Source: Lentisphaerota bacterium
GTDB lineage: Bacteria; Verrucomicrobiota; Lentisphaeria; Victivallales; SZUA-371
Reading direction: 5' to 3'
Assembly: GCA_003246475.1 (NCBI GenBank)
Contig: QKAL01000024.1
Location: 1-44,610, forward strand
DNA length: 44,610 nt
Part shown: piece after piece, positions 1 to 10,552 of the stretch
Position numbering within the stretch: position 1 is the stretch's first letter
Layout: the number at the start of each line of letters is the position of its first letter
Notes under the pieces: generated by a model
Databases searched by the model: none
What the model was told of the DNA's origin: nothing
Seen by the model: the letters and a program-made list of their open reading frames with translations, nothing else
Translations under genes and position numbers: made by a program

Positions 1-73
1 GATATTTCAAAGTCAGCAACAAATTGAATCTCGCCGAAAACATGCTATTTTTATCGAATGAACCGAATGAAAA

Positions 74-2305
74 ATGGGTAACACATTGCAAAATAAAAAT
101 ATTTCAGCGTTAAAAATATGCGGATGGGGAATGTTGTGGAGCTGTTTCCTGAGTATCGGCATATATAACACCTTCTTTGAAATTGAATTTCTCAACATGG
201 TTTTATATGCCGCCATGTGCCGCGAAAAGATCGGAGCGGTTCTTTTTCCGACATCATGGATTATTTCCGTTCTGCTTATCGCCGGCGCATATGTAATCGC
301 AATAAAATATGCCCTGAGCGATAACCCATTTGATGACGTCAACCGCGCACTCCGACCGTTGTGGTTTATGCCGCTCCTGTTTTTTATCCCCATCGGAGTT
401 CACAGTACCTATCTTTTTGTGATGATCTGCGGATTGGTCTTATTCCGTTATCTACTCCTTTTTCACAGTGGAACAATTCTTCATGAGCATAAAAACTCTT
501 CAACATGGAAAACCATATTACCGGTATTGTTGATGTCTGTTTTGTTCATCACATATGGCTATTATCTTCAGAAAAAGGCATTCGACACGGCATACCTCTG
601 CTGGGCGGACTGGGGTTATTTCTACGAATCACTGCACAACACCTTAAAAGGCAAGTGGTTTTGGCTCAACAAAATGCACATCAATTTTCTGGGGTCGCGT
701 TTCTGTCTTGGATTGGCTATACTGCTGCCATATATGAAATTATTCGGAAGTCCATATGCTTTTTTTCTGATGAGTTCGGTGGTGCTAGGCAGCGGTGGGA
801 TAATGATTTACACCTTGTGCCGGATACTGAAATTTTCAACACGGGAAAGCATGTTCTTCGGAATAATATACTTTCTCATTCCCGGATTTTTTAACATGAA
901 CCTCTGCCTGGTATACGGTTTTCACGAGATTTATTTTGCCATTCCCACCGTATTGGCCGCATTCTGCTTTTACGAAAAAAAGAACTATACCGCCGCCATT
1001 ATTTTTTTCCTCTTTTCAATGACTTTCCAGGAAACAATCCCGGTCTTATGGCTGAGTTTCGGATTGATCGCGCTAGCCCAACGGCGCCTCCGTCTGGCTG
1101 CAACATTGATAATCATAAGTTTGTGCTGCTACTTTCTCATCAATAGTGTCGCCATACCTTATCTGCGCGGCCATGAACATTATACATCAATGTTCCGCTA
1201 TGAACATCTCGGCAGTTCCATCGGGCAGGTGGCTTTATCACCGCTGACGCGCCCAGGGGCCTTCTGGGGATCATTGCTGCGTCCTGGAACCTTCTATTTT
1301 CTGATCGTATTGCTGTTGCCTGTGTTTATATTGACATTGAGTTCTCCGCTGGGGCTGGGAGCGGCAGCTATCATCTTTGTTTTCCTATGTATTGAAATGA
1401 CGGATCAAACCCAGAACATCATGCGGCACTACCAGACCATGATTCTTATTGTGATTCTCATCAACACAATATACGCCTACCGGCGAATCAAAGAAGGTTG
1501 GATCAGTCCATGGTTGAAATGGCTGGCACCGAAAGAAAATAAAGGTGTCTTTAGAGACTGGACCGGCGCTGTATTGTTCTCCTCAATGTTTACCGCACTG
1601 CTGTGTTTCCTCCTCTACGCCAACACGCACCTGTCAAAAAATCCGGTCCCGGATTTCGGCAGCTTCACCGATTTCAGACCAGAGTCGGAAATCATTGCCG
1701 GAATGATACCGGCAGAAGCTAAAATCACCGCCACTTCAAGAATGGCGGCGGTCTTCTGCGGCAGAAATGACGTTTATCAGGACTTTGACCCGTCAACAGG
1801 CTATCCACTCCAGGAGTATATTCTGCTTGACCTACTGGATCCAATGAACGACGGAGTTCAAAAACTGTTTGAACTGCTTAGAACATCAGGAGAATACGGA
1901 CTTATTCACAGTTACAGTGACGAAACGCGTTTCATTGTATTGTTCAAGAAGGGCGCAAAAACCAATACTGCCGGATTCATATCCCATATTCCGCCGGAGC
2001 AGTGGAAACAAATCGGGATACCAGTTCCGTCACCCAACAAAGATCTCAGCGTCAGGGTAGTATGGCAGCCTCCCAAAACGATAAAGGTCATGTCCCGATA
2101 TGAAAACAAAACCAGTCATGACGTAATAATGCGAATCGTAATCGAGGGGAACAACGGCGAAGTAATAAGAAAGTCAGAATTATGGGGCAAAGGCATTGTC
2201 CCTGCGACTAATGCCCAACCGGGCGACACCTGTATGACGGAGATACAACTTCCCGGAGAAATGGTTCCGAAAACAGTAGCGGTAAAATTCGAACCTTATC
2301 CATAG
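74..2305 (+). CDS. DUF2079-like polytopic membrane protein (copy 1), possible GT-C-type glycosyltransferase
   Basis: 743-aa ORF, many hydrophobic segments, motif CWADWGYFYESLHNTLKG, soluble C-terminal region; strongly similar to the next ORF. Confidence 0.8.
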   Translation: MGNTLQNKNISALKICGWGMLWSCFLSIGIYNTFFEIEFLNMVLYAAMCREKIGAVLFPTSWIISVLLIAGAYVIAIKYALSDNPFDDVNRALRPLWFMPLLFFIPIGVHSTYLFVMICGLVLFRYLLLFHSGTILHEHKNSSTWKTILPVLLMSVLFITYGYYLQKKAFDTAYLCWADWGYFYESLHNTLKGKWFWLNKMHINFLGSRFCLGLAILLPYMKLFGSPYAFFLMSSVVLGSGGIMIYTLCRILKFSTRESMFFGIIYFLIPGFFNMNLCLVYGFHEIYFAIPTVLAAFCFYEKKNYTAAIIFFLFSMTFQETIPVLWLSFGLIALAQRRLRLAATLIIISLCCYFLINSVAIPYLRGHEHYTSMFRYEHLGSSIGQVALSPLTRPGAFWGSLLRPGTFYFLIVLLLPVFILTLSSPLGLGAAAIIFVFLCIEMTDQTQNIMRHYQTMILIVILINTIYAYRRIKEGWISPWLKWLAPKENKGVFRDWTGAVLFSSMFTALLCFLLYANTHLSKNPVPDFGSFTDFRPESEIIAGMIPAEAKITATSRMAAVFCGRNDVYQDFDPSTGYPLQEYILLDLLDPMNDGVQKLFELLRTSGEYGLIHSYSDETRFIVLFKKGAKTNTAGFISHIPPEQWKQIGIPVPSPNKDLSVRVVWQPPKTIKVMSRYENKTSHDVIMRIVIEGNNGEVIRKSELWGKGIVPATNAQPGDTCMTEIQLPGEMVPKTVAVKFEPYP

Positions 2306-2321
2306 AGAACATAATTACGAT

Positions 2322-4628
2322 ATGAATGATATAAAAGAAATAAAATTCACCATTTGGATGAGGCAATGGCTCAAGCAACTGCCTTTTATTCTTTTGTGGA
2401 GTGCCATCTGGGGATATGGATTTTTGCTGTTCCAGCAGTATACCTTTGATATGATGGCATACCGGCTCTATGACAAGGGAAATATATATCTATTTTCCAC
2501 CATAATATATATCATCACAAATGTTGTCGTCTTTTCCGGGCTTTATGCTATCGACGTACATCAGATAATTTCACATGACATTCCGAAACCATCTGGGTTA
2601 AACCGTGCACTAATGCCGTCGCTGCTTGCTTTGCCGTTCTTCATACTGCCTGTAAAGATGTATTCCCTGCTGGCTTTGCTGGGCATCGCTGGATTGGTCA
2701 TGTTTCGCACTGGCTGTACCATATATGGAAATTTTTTCTGTGCAACGCAAAACATTTCCCCGAAAAAGATCGAAACATGTTATTTCCCGTTTCTGCTGCT
2801 GATTGCGGCCCTGTTTGTAACATGCGGCTTTCTAATTCAGAAAACGGCTTATGACGTTATGTATCTTTGCTGGTCGGATTGGGGATATTTTTATGAATCA
2901 CTGCGTAATACGCTGGAGGGGCGCTGGTTCTGGACCAATATCCTGCATATAAATTTTCTCGGATCGCGTTTTTGTCCAGGACTGGCGATCCTGTTACCCT
3001 ATGTAGCGGTGTTTAAAAGCCCATACGCCTTTTTTTTGATGAGTTCACTAATTCTTTCCAGCGGAGGAATAATCGTCTTTTTGCTGGGAAAAAGGATGGG
3101 GTTTTCTCCGCTGGAAAGTATGGTTTTCGGATTGACATATTATCTTATACCCGGCTTTTTCAATATGAACCTATGTTCCGGATACAGTTTTCACGAGATA
3201 TACTTCATTATTCCGACGGTACTACTCTCCTTTTATTTTTATGAAGGGAAAAAATATTTTTGTGCGGCTGTGTTTTTTCTTTTCTCCATGACGTTTCAGG
3301 AGACGGTTCCGGTATTGTGGCTGGGATTCGGTCTGGTCGCCCTGTTCCGGAAACAGTGGCGTCTTGCGGCAGTACTGATTATTACCAGTCTGTGTTGTTA
3401 CATCCTCATCAACCGTCTGGCCATTCCATACTTCCGGGGAGAAGAGTTTTACACGTCGATGTTCCGGTACAAGCACCTCGGCGAAAGCATTGTAGAAATC
3501 GCCCTGTCCCCAATACTTAAACCAAACGCGTTCTGGGGTGCGCTGCTGCGTCCGGGCACGTTTTACTTTCTGGCTGTCTTGCTGTTACCGGTATTTATCC
3601 TGACCTTGAACAATCCATCCGGGTTGGTAGCAGGTTTGATTGTTTTCGTTTTCCTGTGCATTGAATCGACAAACCAGACTCAGAATATCATGATGCATTA
3701 CCAGACCATGATCCTGACCGTAATAATACTTAATACGATGTACAGCTATCGCCGTCTCAGAGAAAGATATATCAGCCCATGTTTTAAGATGCTGCTATGG
3801 GGAATTGAGCCGCAACCGAAAGGGGAAACAATCTGTAGCGGGCTTTTATTGAGCATGCCGATCTTTGCGCTGTTATGCTTTTTCTGTTTCTCCCAAATTC
3901 CCGGATCAAGAGTGGAAAAGAGCAATATCTGGCAGATGTATGACTGTCGCGACAAATTGAAAGAGATAGCCAAACTGATTCCGGAGGGGGCCCGGATCAC
4001 AGCAAGTCAACGAATGGCCCCTCATTTTGCACAAGAATATGAAGTTTTCCACGATGTATCACCGCTGACCGGTTCATATCCGCTCCAGGATTACGTCGCC
4101 ATAGATGCTCTCGATCCATATTGCCCTGGGGAATTACGGGAATATCTCCTAAAGTCAGACGATTTCAGACTGATATACAACCGGAGCATTCCCGGGCATC
4201 ACCTCATGTTATGGCAACGGAGAAACGACATTAGCAAACCTCCGCATCCGTTGAAATTGGTCGATGACGCCACCTGGAACAGTCAGGGAATCCCGTTAAC
4301 CATCGACGACAACAACTTCACGTGCCGTGTTCTGTTCATAAAATATGGCAGTCAGAAAATAGCGCGGTTCATGTTGAGACTCGAACGTTGCATTAATTAT
4401 GATGTGGTAATGCGCATCACGATGTTCAACCAATCCGGAAAGATCAAATTCACCAGTCTATTTGGTAATGGATACGCTCCAGCATTCTCGGCCGTTCCAG
4501 GCGAAACCTATATCATGGATGCAAAATTGAACGACAGCTTTGGCTCGCCGGAAAGCGTATCGGTCATTATAGACAAAATACCGGGGTTCACCGCCGACAC
4601 CAATCAGCAACAACGGGAGAAGCATTAG
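2322..4628 (+). CDS. DUF2079-like polytopic membrane protein (copy 2), tandem paralog
   Basis: 768-aa ORF; long blocks shared with copy 1 (GYFYESLxNTLxGxWFW, HINFLGSRFC, FFLFSMTFQET, LLRPGTFYFL, MxHYQTMIL). Confidence 0.8.
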   Translation: MNDIKEIKFTIWMRQWLKQLPFILLWSAIWGYGFLLFQQYTFDMMAYRLYDKGNIYLFSTIIYIITNVVVFSGLYAIDVHQIISHDIPKPSGLNRALMPSLLALPFFILPVKMYSLLALLGIAGLVMFRTGCTIYGNFFCATQNISPKKIETCYFPFLLLIAALFVTCGFLIQKTAYDVMYLCWSDWGYFYESLRNTLEGRWFWTNILHINFLGSRFCPGLAILLPYVAVFKSPYAFFLMSSLILSSGGIIVFLLGKRMGFSPLESMVFGLTYYLIPGFFNMNLCSGYSFHEIYFIIPTVLLSFYFYEGKKYFCAAVFFLFSMTFQETVPVLWLGFGLVALFRKQWRLAAVLIITSLCCYILINRLAIPYFRGEEFYTSMFRYKHLGESIVEIALSPILKPNAFWGALLRPGTFYFLAVLLLPVFILTLNNPSGLVAGLIVFVFLCIESTNQTQNIMMHYQTMILTVIILNTMYSYRRLRERYISPCFKMLLWGIEPQPKGETICSGLLLSMPIFALLCFFCFSQIPGSRVEKSNIWQMYDCRDKLKEIAKLIPEGARITASQRMAPHFAQEYEVFHDVSPLTGSYPLQDYVAIDALDPYCPGELREYLLKSDDFRLIYNRSIPGHHLMLWQRRNDISKPPHPLKLVDDATWNSQGIPLTIDDNNFTCRVLFIKYGSQKIARFMLRLERCINYDVVMRITMFNQSGKIKFTSLFGNGYAPAFSAVPGETYIMDAKLNDSFGSPESVSVIIDKIPGFTADTNQQQREKH

Positions 4629-5233
4629 TGAAGATTAAATCGATATTAAGTTTTTCGTCCTGTTACAACATCTTTCAGCGGTTAAACGGAGCGGAAATGA
4701 TGAGAAAGAGTCTTGCCCGAGAATATATCCTGGCCAGTGACGGTGACCGCATTCTCGATATCGGTTGCGGAACCGCCGAAATATTGCGTCATCTGCCAAA
4801 CGTTGAATATTATGGCTTCGACGGCAGCAGAAAATATATCGATAAGGCCAAAAAGACTTTCGGCCCCCGAGGACACTTTGAGTGCCAGCTGGTAGAAGCT
4901 GAAAATATTCCCGCCACCGGATATTTTGATATTGTCCTGGCCATCGGGATATTGCACCATCTCGACGATACCAGCGCACAAAAACTTTTCCGACTGGCAC
5001 ATCTGGCACTGAAACCACAGGGGCGACTAATCACCCTGGACGGGGCATTCGTACAAAATCAGAGCAGAATCGCACACTTTATCATTCGCAACGACCGCGG
5101 CGCCTATGTCCGTGATGCGAAGTCCTATCTTGAATTGGCAAAGGATTCTTTCCCTGATTCCGTTTTACATACGCGCTCCGATCTGTTGCGTATACCCTAT
5201 ACCCATGCGATTCTGGAGTGTAAAAAAGACTAA
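4628..5233 (+). CDS. class I SAM-dependent methyltransferase
   Basis: ILDIGCGTAEIL motif I, DIVLAIGILHHLDD; GTG start overlapping the stop of the upstream gene (TAGTG). Confidence 0.85.
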   Translation: MKIKSILSFSSCYNIFQRLNGAEMMRKSLAREYILASDGDRILDIGCGTAEILRHLPNVEYYGFDGSRKYIDKAKKTFGPRGHFECQLVEAENIPATGYFDIVLAIGILHHLDDTSAQKLFRLAHLALKPQGRLITLDGAFVQNQSRIAHFIIRNDRGAYVRDAKSYLELAKDSFPDSVLHTRSDLLRIPYTHAILECKKD

Positions 5234-5312
5234 AACCAGTGGAAAAATACATCTATTTCGAATATATTACGATCTCGGCGCAGATATCCGCCGCCAATAT
5301 TTAAGGATAAAA

Positions 5313-6260
5313 ATGGACAATTTGCAGAAAAATATGCTTTCAGTCGTTGTTCCGGTTTATCGCGGGGAATCTTTTCTGGTAGAACTTTATGATCGGGTAA
5401 AAGTCGTAGCGGAAGACCATTTTACTGATTTTGAGCTTATTTTGGTGAATGACGCCAGTCCGGACAACTCCTGGAATATTATCCGCGATCTATGTTCGCG
5501 AGACCGACGAGTCAAGGGAATCAACCTGTCACGCAACTTTGGACAGCACTATGCCATCAGCGCCGGGCTGAACCGCATCCAGGGAGATTGGTGCGTGGTA
5601 ATGGACTGCGATCTGCAGGACAAGCCAGAAGAAATCGCCAGACTGTACCGCGAAACAAAAAATGGGTACGACATCGTCTTTGCACGCCGTGAAACACGTC
5701 AGGACAGTTTTTTAAAACGCATGTCATCCCGCTATTTCTATATGGTGTTCAGTTATCTGACGGAAACACCCCAGGATTCTGCCATTGCCAATTTCGGCAT
5801 CTACCGCCGCCCCGTAATCAACGCGATACTGATGATGAACGACCATATCAAATATTTTCCCACCATGGCACAATGGGTGGGATTCCGCAAAACCGCCATC
5901 GAAGTTGAACACATGTCCCGCGAGATCGGCTCATCGTCATACACCCTGCGCAAGCTCCTGCTGCTGGCGATGGACAACATCATCACATTTTCGGACAAAC
6001 CATTGAAGCTGACGGTCAAGTGTGGATTGGCGATCTCCATGCTGGCTTTTCTAATTGCCATCGCCTATTTCATCTCCTATATTTCCGGTTACACTGTCGT
6101 CATGGGCTATATGAGTATTATCCTTTCGATCTGGTTTCTGAGCGGCATCATCATCTCCATTCTCGGCATGCTCGGCATCTATATCGGCAAGATCTTTGCC
6201 CAGGTTAAGAGCCGCCCGGTCTACATCATCGCCGAGGAACTCAACAGCGATGAACTCTAA
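5313..6260 (+). CDS. GT2 family glycosyltransferase, GtrB/ArnC-like (polyprenyl-phosphate glycosyltransferase)
   Basis: LSVVVPVYRGE, LVNDASPDNSW, DCDLQDKPEEI, two C-terminal TM segments; start moved from 5106 to 5313 to remove overlap with the methyltransferase. Confidence 0.85.
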   Translation: MDNLQKNMLSVVVPVYRGESFLVELYDRVKVVAEDHFTDFELILVNDASPDNSWNIIRDLCSRDRRVKGINLSRNFGQHYAISAGLNRIQGDWCVVMDCDLQDKPEEIARLYRETKNGYDIVFARRETRQDSFLKRMSSRYFYMVFSYLTETPQDSAIANFGIYRRPVINAILMMNDHIKYFPTMAQWVGFRKTAIEVEHMSREIGSSSYTLRKLLLLAMDNIITFSDKPLKLTVKCGLAISMLAFLIAIAYFISYISGYTVVMGYMSIILSIWFLSGIIISILGMLGIYIGKIFAQVKSRPVYIIAEELNSDEL

Positions 6261-6954
6261 AGAATTTCTGGAATGGGATTCGAACTTTTTTAATCTGAAG
6301 ATCGACAAAATCATCCTTGACAGTGATTTTACACCATCAACGGCGCAAAATCTGCTCGACGATTGCTCCGCCGATGCCTGCTATATTTTTACGCCGGAGC
6401 CGTTAAACACGCAACAACAACAGTGTCTGACAGCGGCAGGAGCTGTAAAATACGATAGAAAAACAGTCTATGCAAAAAAAATCGTACCGGTATCACCTCC
6501 CGCCGGCATTAAGATTGCCGAGCAACTCACCGGGGAAATATACGAATTGGCAACCGCCGCAGGAATATATTCACGTTTCAATCTCGATCCGAGATTCCGT
6601 CCACAGTTTTCCCGGCTGTACCACCTCTGGCTTGAAAGAGACTTCAATTCGCCGACGTCGAAAGTGTTTACATACGAGGATGATGGCCGGGTTGTCGGCC
6701 TGGTAACGTTATCCTGCAATGCAGATCAAGGAAATATCGGGCTGCTGGCTACCCGGAAAAGCTTTCGCGGCCAAGGCATCGGAACCATGTTGTTACAGGC
6801 GTGTGACAGTTATTTATTAAGCCACGGAGTGAAGCTCGCAACCGTCACCACTCAGGGCGAAAATATTCCTGCCTGCCGCTTATATGAAAAATACGGCTAT
6901 CAAGCCATAAAACAAACTGGTGTTTGGCACTGGTGGAGAAGGAGTGGATCATGA
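6250..6954 (+). CDS. wecD: GNAT acetyltransferase, WecD-like
   Basis: GNAT fold motif RGQGIGTMLL; YSRFNLDPRF...LYHLWLERD resembles WecD; immediately upstream of wecE; start MNSKEFLEWDS at 6250. Confidence 0.7.
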   Translation: MNSKEFLEWDSNFFNLKIDKIILDSDFTPSTAQNLLDDCSADACYIFTPEPLNTQQQQCLTAAGAVKYDRKTVYAKKIVPVSPPAGIKIAEQLTGEIYELATAAGIYSRFNLDPRFRPQFSRLYHLWLERDFNSPTSKVFTYEDDGRVVGLVTLSCNADQGNIGLLATRKSFRGQGIGTMLLQACDSYLLSHGVKLATVTTQGENIPACRLYEKYGYQAIKQTGVWHWWRRSGS

Positions 6955-8078
6955 TACCCTTTAATCGCCCGTTTATCGTGGGCAAGGAACTCCATTACAT
7001 CTCACAGGCCGTTCAGGACGGCAATCTGGCGGGCGACGGTCCATTCACCCATCGCTGTACCGAATGGATGGAGCAACGTTTCAACGCCCGTAAGGTTTTG
7101 CTGGTTCATTCATGCACCGCGGCATTGGAAATGGCAGCCATACTGTGCGACATCCAGCCTGGCGATGAAGTCATCGTCCCGTCATATACCTTCGTCTCCA
7201 CCGTCAACGCCTTCGTCATGCGCGGCGCCAGACCGGTATTTGTCGACATCCGCCCGGACACGATGAACATTGACGAAAACCTGATTGAAGCTAAAATCAC
7301 CCCGCGAACAAGAGTAATCTGCCCGGTCCACTATGCCGGGGTCGGATGCGAGATGGACAAGATCATGGAACTGGCGGAAAAGTACGGTCTGCTGGTGGTC
7401 GAAGACGCCGCCCAGGGTGTATGCGCCACCTACAAAAATCGTCACCTCGGGACTATCGGCCATCTTGGATGCTACAGTTTTCACGAAACAAAAAATTTTA
7501 TCTCCGGGGAAGGCGGTGCGCTGGTCATCAACGACACTCGCTTTCTCGAACGTGCCGAAATCATTCGCGACAAGGGCACCAACCGGGCAAGATTTTTTCG
7601 CGGAGAGGTGGATAAATACACCTGGGTAGACATAGGGTCCAGCTATCTGGCGTCGGAACTGACCGCCGCATTTCTCTGTGCGCAACTGGAGGAAAGTGAT
7701 AAGATCTCAGCCGCTCGGCTCCGGATCTGGAACGATTATCGCCAGGAATTGAGCGAAGTTGCAGCCGCTGGTCACCTGCGGCTGCCCTGTATTCCGCCGG
7801 CATGCACTCATAATGCCCATATGGTTTATATAATCCTAAATTTGCCGGAGGAAAGGGAAAAGCTTATGGCATTCCTGCGCCAAAACGGAATCTACGCGGT
7901 TTTCCATTATGTTCCGTTGCACGATTCGCCTATGGGCAAAAACTTCCATCCGCTGGAACAGAGTCTGCCACACACCGAAAATCTGGCGAACCGTCTTCTC
8001 CGACTACCATGTTTCTACGAGCTGACCACCAGGGAGATCCATTATATCTCCGGAAAGATCAAGGAGTTCTTCTCCTGA
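6951..8078 (+). CDS. wecE: dTDP-4-amino-4,6-dideoxygalactose transaminase (DegT/DnrJ/EryC1 family)
   Basis: MIPFNRPFIVGKELHYI, SYTFVSTVNAFVMRGARPVFVDIRPDTMNIDE, CYSFHETKNFISGEGGA, DKGTNRARFFRGEVDKYTWVDIGSSYL: closely resembles E. coli WecE/RffA. Confidence 0.9.
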   Translation: MIPFNRPFIVGKELHYISQAVQDGNLAGDGPFTHRCTEWMEQRFNARKVLLVHSCTAALEMAAILCDIQPGDEVIVPSYTFVSTVNAFVMRGARPVFVDIRPDTMNIDENLIEAKITPRTRVICPVHYAGVGCEMDKIMELAEKYGLLVVEDAAQGVCATYKNRHLGTIGHLGCYSFHETKNFISGEGGALVINDTRFLERAEIIRDKGTNRARFFRGEVDKYTWVDIGSSYLASELTAAFLCAQLEESDKISAARLRIWNDYRQELSEVAAAGHLRLPCIPPACTHNAHMVYIILNLPEEREKLMAFLRQNGIYAVFHYVPLHDSPMGKNFHPLEQSLPHTENLANRLLRLPCFYELTTREIHYISGKIKEFFS

Positions 8079-8079
8079 A

Positions 8080-9867
8080 CTACGGTTCGAGATACTTCGG
8101 GTTTTTCGGAAACAACTTACGGGCCTTGTCGAAGTTTTCCGCAGCAGCGGCACTCTGACCGGACTGGGCCTGGATCCGGGATAGCTCGTAATAGAACGCA
8201 GCCCGCTCCGGAGAGCGTTTTAGCGCTTCAAAATAACATTTTTCAGCACCGGCGACATCACCGCCCGCAGCCAGAAAACGCCCCATCGACGCCCACGGAA
8301 ACGGCGACCATGGCAAGGCATTGACCGTAGCGGCAAACTGCATGCTGATCTGTTCAGGGTTTATCGGCGGCTCATTATCCTGCGGTTTAAAATACTCGCT
8401 CTGCAACCGCGTCAGCTCGGCATACTGGTACTCCCCACGGGACAACACCCATGATCCAGCCACCGCCAGCACCACGACAACTGCTGAAGTCAACCACATC
8501 GCAAAGCGGAAGTCCCGCCGCAAACACCATACAGGAAGAGTAGCATCAACATCATCTCCGCGGCGCGACAACAATGCAAGCGCCAGCAGAATTGCCGTAC
8601 CGGTACATCCCGGCGATTCCAGATTCACATCCAACAGCGAATGGAAACTCCATGCGGTAAGCCCGAACAATATCGCATTATCAATGGTTATCAGTTCTGC
8701 CAGTCGGATGGATTTAATGTTGCGTAATCCCCGCCACAGCGGAAAAATCATCACGGCGGCGGCAACCAGCAAGCCGGCAATGCCGGTCTGACAGGCGTAG
8801 GTCATGATGAAACTGTGAGGAGTGTGCGGCGCTTCATCGGTCGGCAGTGTCTTTAACAGCATATAGTCATGGAAAAAATCCCCCCATCCGGTACCGGCAA
8901 ATGGATACGCCGCCATTATTTTAAATGAAATAAGATTGTAATCAATACGGGCAACGATCGAGGAAAATCCCCGGCTGCTGAAATGGATATAGATAAAACC
9001 GGCGGCAACCGCCAAGATGATCGACCCGATCAATGCCGCGCGGAAACGACGCGCCAGCGGCAACATCACCAGGAAAACACCGCAAGCCGCCCCAAATGAA
9101 ATAAACGCCGCCCGACTGCGGGTCATGACAAAGACAAATCCCAGTAACAAAAACAGCGTCGGCATGAAAATACTCCGCGTCACTTTCGGCGGCTCCACCC
9201 TGCCGCAGACATTCCAGCATCCCAGCAGGCACAAGGGCATGGTAAGCAACATGTATCCTGCCATGCTGTTAGGCAGCGTAAAAGTGGAAAAAATCCGGCG
9301 GTCTTTCAGGAACGCCTCCAGCACTTCGGACTTGACCGGCCCATACTGCGCCTGCTGCCGCATCATGTCGATGGTTTCCTGAAACCCGAAGAAATACTGC
9401 TGCACCCCCAGCAAGGCGATAATCACGCTCACCACCGCGATCGTCGCCAGAAGCAACGGCCGGTACTCCGCGTTCTGCCGCAACAGCATCGCCCCGGCGA
9501 CAGCCAGTGCCGTCAGTCCGGCAATATGCACGATCTGCAGATAGACGAAGTCCATGGTCGACGCATTGATTATTCCTATAAAAGTAACTCCTAGCAACGC
9601 CAGCCAGAGCAAACCGTAGACCGCCGCAGAGCCGTCCGCCATTTTCCTTCCCGGTATTAACATAACCAGCAGCAGCAACACGCCGCTGAACATCGGGAAA
9701 CTCATGGACGGCCAGTTGATGATCGCCGCTTCCCAGATATTGGCCGGAAACATCGACGTGGTTTCCGGAATCCCGGTAAGTGCGCCGAATTTCAGGGGCA
9801 ATGCCGCCGCCAAAAGCAGAAAAAGGATAAAAACCGGACGTAACAGTCTTGCAGACGTTGAGCGCAT
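8080..9867 (-). CDS. O-antigen ligase/WaaL-like polytopic protein with C-terminal TPR repeats
   Basis: Many TM segments, Wzy_C-like HTPHSFIMTYACQTGIAGLL region, C-terminal TPRs; start at MRSTSARLLRPVF. Confidence 0.75.
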   Translation of the reverse strand: MRSTSARLLRPVFILFLLLAAALPLKFGALTGIPETTSMFPANIWEAAIINWPSMSFPMFSGVLLLLVMLIPGRKMADGSAAVYGLLWLALLGVTFIGIINASTMDFVYLQIVHIAGLTALAVAGAMLLRQNAEYRPLLLATIAVVSVIIALLGVQQYFFGFQETIDMMRQQAQYGPVKSEVLEAFLKDRRIFSTFTLPNSMAGYMLLTMPLCLLGCWNVCGRVEPPKVTRSIFMPTLFLLLGFVFVMTRSRAAFISFGAACGVFLVMLPLARRFRAALIGSIILAVAAGFIYIHFSSRGFSSIVARIDYNLISFKIMAAYPFAGTGWGDFFHDYMLLKTLPTDEAPHTPHSFIMTYACQTGIAGLLVAAAVMIFPLWRGLRNIKSIRLAELITIDNAILFGLTAWSFHSLLDVNLESPGCTGTAILLALALLSRRGDDVDATLPVWCLRRDFRFAMWLTSAVVVVLAVAGSWVLSRGEYQYAELTRLQSEYFKPQDNEPPINPEQISMQFAATVNALPWSPFPWASMGRFLAAGGDVAGAEKCYFEALKRSPERAAFYYELSRIQAQSGQSAAAAENFDKARKLFPKNPKYLEP

Positions 9868-9919
9868 GAACACTTCCTGTTGATTACGTGGGTTGGCACC
9901 TGGCGGACGGAAATGCCGT

Positions 9920-10429
9920 CTATTTACGTTTAAAACTACTGATTGCGCCTTCCTGGCGGGAAATGGCGACCCTACCGGAACGGGCAATCTCAATGATCTC
10001 AAACTTTTCGATCAGCTTGACGAAATTGTCGAGCTTGTCGGCACCGCCTTCAATCTGAATCCCCAGTTCGGTCTGATTGACAAAGACGATCTGCCCCTTG
10101 AACAATTCGGTGATCTGCATGATCTCTGCCCGCTGCTGTGCCGTCTCCGCTTTGACTTTGACCAGCACCAGTTCGCTTTCAATGAACTGGCTACCGGAAA
10201 GATCGGTGACGCTGATAACGTCAATGAGTTTGTTGAGCTGCTTATCGATCTGCTCGATAATTGCGTCATCCCCCTCGGTCACGATCGTCATCTTGGAGAT
10301 CTCAGGATCGTGCGTCTGGTTAACGGTCAGTGAACAGATATTATAGCCGCGGCCGCTGAACAGGCCGGCAACCCGGGCAAGAACACCGAATTTATTTTCA
10401 ACCAGAACGGAAATCGTATGTTTAGTCAT
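9920..10429 (-). CDS. ilvH: acetolactate synthase small (regulatory) subunit
   Basis: ACT domain HTISVLVENKFGVLARVAGLFSGRGYNICSLTV. Confidence 0.93.
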   Translation of the reverse strand: MTKHTISVLVENKFGVLARVAGLFSGRGYNICSLTVNQTHDPEISKMTIVTEGDDAIIEQIDKQLNKLIDVISVTDLSGSQFIESELVLVKVKAETAQQRAEIMQITELFKGQIVFVNQTELGIQIEGGADKLDNFVKLIEKFEIIEIARSGRVAISRQEGAISSFKRK

Positions 10430-10552
10430 AGTAGCATCTCTCCTGTATATAATAATGATATGTCCTGACAGTTAATTTGTACCCTTTTTTTTTTTTTGCA
10501 AATGCGGAACGTAATAAGGATGTACCAGCACCGACAGGAACAACCATGAAAA

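Noticed and set aside
505-894. ORF overlapping the first DUF2079 gene in another frame
   Set aside because: No recognisable domain, nested in a strongly supported CDS; chance ORF.
7182-7685. 167-aa antisense ORF inside wecE
   Set aside because: Mirror of a highly conserved coding region; no family resemblance.
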